Source: Hahella sp. HN01 | Lineage (GTDB): Bacteria > Pseudomonadota > Gammaproteobacteria > Pseudomonadales > Oleiphilaceae | Length of the DNA: 64,000 nt | NCBI RefSeq assembly: GCF_018986435.1 | Contig: NZ_JAHMIN010000028.1 | Span: forward strand, 1 to 64,000 | Direction of reading: 5' to 3' | In this document: in pieces, positions 62,157 to 64,000 of the stretch | Layout: every line of letters begins with the position of its first letter | Position numbering within the stretch: the stretch's first letter is position 1 | The notes under the pieces: generated by a model | What the model was told of the DNA's origin: nothing | Seen by the model: the letters and a program-made list of their open reading frames with translations, nothing else | The model's database searches: none | Translations under genes and position numbers: made by a program

Positions 62157-62184
62157 CTTCGGCTTGGTCTGAGAAGGTTACTTC

Positions 62185-62418
62185 TTATTGATTAGCCAAG
62201 ATGTAGTCGATAGCGTCTTGAACAGTTGTGATCTTCTCTGCTTCTTCGTCTGGGATTTCGGTCTCGAATTCTTCTTCAAGCGCCATTACCAGCTCTACAG
62301 TATCCAGAGAGTCAGCACCGAGATCTTCAACGAACTTGGAAGTCAGTTGAACGTCGCCTTCTTTAACTCCCAACTGCTCACAAACAATCTTCTTAACGCG
62401 CTCTTCGACAGTACTCAT
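62185..62418 (-). CDS. acpP: Acyl carrier protein
   Basis: A 77-residue ACP carrying growing acyl chains in fatty-acid synthesis. The phosphopantetheine attachment serine is Ser37 in [15 protein letters not shown]. The chain is very acidic ([16 protein letters not shown]) and helical. GAGGAAATT lies before the ATG, a strong site. It follows fabG by 113 bases on the minus strand. A possible promoter lies in that gap, so it may be transcribed both with fabDG and alone. The high copy number of ACP fits the strong ribosome site and terminator. Confidence 0.98.
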   Translation of the reverse strand: MSTVEERVKKIVCEQLGVKEGDVQLTSKFVEDLGADSLDTVELVMALEEEFETEIPDEEAEKITTVQDAIDYILANQ

Positions 62419-62463
62419 AATTTCCTCACTCTTATTTCATAACCAAGCACTTAATCGCGTGCT

Positions 62464-62493
62464 AGTCTAGTTGAACCCTATTTAATTAATCAA
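62464..62493 (-). promoter_or_regulatory. Possible acpP promoter
   Basis: On the minus strand TTGATT (62488-62493) and TAGACT (62464-62469) are 18 bases apart. It is 46 bases before the acpP ATG. Confidence 0.4.
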
Positions 62494-62531
62494 GCTAAAG
62501 TTCACGCACCGCATAGCGCGGCGGCGCAAAC

Positions 62532-63263
62532 TTAACCCATATACATGCCGCCGTTTACATGGATGGTCTCACCGGTAATATAGCCGGCGGCGTCAGAAAC
62601 CAAAAATGAAGCCACTTCAGCAATTTCAGATGGCTTACCAAGGCGCTGCAAAGGAATAGCGCTCAGCAAGGCCTCTTTCTGGGCCTCAGGCAATTCGCTG
62701 GTCATATCCGTCTCGATAAAGCCAGGCGCAATCGCATTAACTGTAATCCCTCTAGCGCCAATTTCTTTTGCAAGAGAGCGCGTAAACCCTTCAATCCCCG
62801 CTTTGGCGGCGGCATAGTTTACCTGCCCCGCATTCCCCATTGAGGCAACCACGGAGCTAATATTGATAATTCTACCCCAACGCGCCTTCATCATGCTTTT
62901 CACTACCAGCTTGCTCATGCGAAAGACTGAACTCAAGTTGGTCTGAACCACTTGATCCCAGTCCTCATCTTTCATACGCATGATCAAGGTATCCCGGGTA
63001 ATGCCTGCATTATTAATCAACACAGCCGGAGCGCCAAATTCTTCTTCAATTGACTTGAGGCACTGAGCAATGGATTCATCTGAAGCCACGTCCAACACTT
63101 TTCCCGCCCCCTTACCGATAGCGCTCAAGCGCTCGGTAATCGCCGCCGCGCCGGTTTCAGAGGTGGCCGTACCAATTGTGATATAACCCGCTTTCGCCAA
63201 CGAGTCCGCAATGGCGCTGCCGATACCTCTGGAAGCACCAGTCACCAAGGCTACTTTATCCAT
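62532..63263 (-). CDS. fabG: 3-oxoacyl-ACP reductase
   Basis: FabG reduces 3-oxoacyl-ACP with NADPH. The 243-residue short-chain dehydrogenase begins MDKVALVTGASRGIGSAIAD, with the GASRGIG nucleotide motif. The Ser-Tyr-Lys triad is in INISSVVASMGNAGQVNYAAAKAG, and NNAGITRDTLIMRMKDEDWD is typical of FabG. The start is the ATG at 63263; an in-frame extension upstream overlaps fabD and is rejected. It is 13 bases after fabD, so translation is probably coupled. Confidence 0.98.
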   Translation of the reverse strand: MDKVALVTGASRGIGSAIADSLAKAGYITIGTATSETGAAAITERLSAIGKGAGKVLDVASDESIAQCLKSIEEEFGAPAVLINNAGITRDTLIMRMKDEDWDQVVQTNLSSVFRMSKLVVKSMMKARWGRIINISSVVASMGNAGQVNYAAAKAGIEGFTRSLAKEIGARGITVNAIAPGFIETDMTSELPEAQKEALLSAIPLQRLGKPSEIAEVASFLVSDAAGYITGETIHVNGGMYMG

Positions 63264-63276
63264 TATGGGAGTCCTT

Positions 63277-64000
63277 CTATAACGCGTTCCAGACTTCTGC
63301 GTCTGATAGCGATTGAATGGAAGCGGCGCGATCAATTTTCTTAACCAGACCCGCCAAGACTTTGCCTGGACCGCACTCTACATAGCTGTCCACGCCTTCC
63401 TCACTCATATGTTGAACGCTCTGCGTCCACAAAACAGGAGAAAATAATTGTTTGATCAGATTGTCTTTGAGTTCGGCAAGATCATCGACAGACCTCGCCC
63501 CCACGTTCTGGACAACAGGTATAGACGGCTTGTTAAACGCCATAGAGCCGATATGCTCCGCCAATTGCTCCGCGGCCGGCCTCATCAGCGCACAATGGGA
63601 GGGCACACTTACAGCCAACTTCAATGCACGCTTCGCACCTTTCTCCTTGAGCGCCACAATAGCCCTTTCTACAGCAGACTCCGTTCCCGCTATAACCACT
63701 TGTCCCGGGCAGTTGAAATTCACAGCCTCAACGCACTCTCCGGCAGCCGCTTCGCGACAACCGTCAATCACGGCCTGGTCATCCAATCCTAAAATCGCAG
63801 CCATGGCCGTCGCTTGCCCTTCGACAGACTTCTGCATAAGTTGGCCACGCAACTGAACCAGCTTCACGCCCTCTTGCAGCCCAATGACGCCAGCGGCGAC
63901 CAAGGCGCTATATTCACCAAGACTGTGGCCCGCCATAAAGGCAACGGAAGGATTCACTTTCTGCTGATATAGCCGCCATAGGGCGACACTAGCAGTCAGA
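63277..64000 (-). CDS. fabD: Malonyl-CoA:ACP transacylase, 5' part outside the window
   Basis: FabD loads malonate onto ACP. The visible 241 residues start mid-gene (frame open to the window edge, LTASVALWRLYQQKVNPS) and end at the natural stop. The catalytic serine is in AGHSLGEYSALVA and the catalytic histidine in SVPSHCALMRPA, and QNVGA and SPVLWTQSV are conserved. A GTG in this frame at 63957 is internal and not the start. It leads fabG and acpP on the minus strand. The N-terminal ~70 residues, including the QGSQ motif, are missing only because of the window edge. Confidence 0.96.
   Translation of the reverse strand, partial: LTASVALWRLYQQKVNPSVAFMAGHSLGEYSALVAAGVIGLQEGVKLVQLRGQLMQKSVEGQATAMAAILGLDDQAVIDGCREAAAGECVEAVNFNCPGQVVIAGTESAVERAIVALKEKGAKRALKLAVSVPSHCALMRPAAEQLAEHIGSMAFNKPSIPVVQNVGARSVDDLAELKDNLIKQLFSPVLWTQSVQHMSEEGVDSYVECGPGKVLAGLVKKIDRAASIQSLSDAEVWNAL

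Noticed and set aside
1-64000. Prophage, integrative element, insertion sequence or CRISPR array
   Set aside because: No integrase, transposase, phage structural gene, terminal repeat pair or regularly spaced repeats seen; tRNA genes show no flanking direct repeats that I could recognise.

Overview
The window reads as chromosomal DNA of a marine gammaproteobacterium of the Hahella/Oceanospirillales type, close to Pseudomonas in gene order. The blocks nudL - gamma-carbonic anhydrase - DUF1289 - purT, purL/mltF, tRNA(Pro-Arg-His-Leu) - tig - clpP - clpX - lon - hupB - tRNA-Asp - ppiD, folD/cysS/glnS/ppiB/lpxH and fabD-fabG-acpP are all arranged much as in pseudomonads. The genus is an inference from gene order and protein similarity that I recognise; no database was searched. 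Gene density is high and there is no rRNA operon, CRISPR array, integrase or transposase. Almost all the long ORFs on the other strand of real genes are codon-bias shadows.

Layout. 1-8.3 kb: purine synthesis (purT, purL) with nucleotide housekeeping genes, and a 594-bp gap holding a cluster of DnaA boxes plus an IHF-type site. 8.5-21.2 kb: mltF, recX (away from recA), a large DUF349 protein, a ComFB protein, a two-gene beta-oxidation operon (thiolase and FadB/FadJ-like), prc, and a helix-turn-helix protein. 21.2-31.4 kb: the accessory-looking part, with an orphan VgrG, an unknown 475-aa protein with a hydrophobic centre, an orphan MASE1-CHASE-PAS histidine kinase, and a catabolic-type acetolactate synthase paired with an aldehyde dehydrogenase. 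31.5-35.7 kb: two small proteins, ttcA, a DUF547 protein and a DnaJ-related protein that share a start point, and a polysaccharide deacetylase.

35.7-40.4 kb is a compact four-gene envelope operon: C39 peptidase, coiled-coil plus beta-barrel outer-membrane protein, FadL-type porin, and a DUF4124/MalM-like periplasmic protein. It matches the logic of the Acinetobacter fil locus and partly the Pseudomonas fap amyloid operon, but no fibre subunit is visible beside it. I regard it as the most interesting candidate system here, followed by the DnaA-box locus.

40.7-50.0 kb is the protein quality-control block (ppiD, hupB, lon, clpX, clpP, tig) with five tRNA genes, a near-consensus tRNA promoter with an AT-rich upstream element, and a sigma-32-like lon promoter. 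50.3-59.5 kb holds folD, cysS, glnS, ppiB, lpxH, miaE and acnB. 59.5-64 kb holds tmk, mltG, pabC, acpP, fabG and a fabD cut by the window edge. In this last cluster fabF, normally between acpP and pabC, is replaced by a strong terminator, and holB is not beside tmk.
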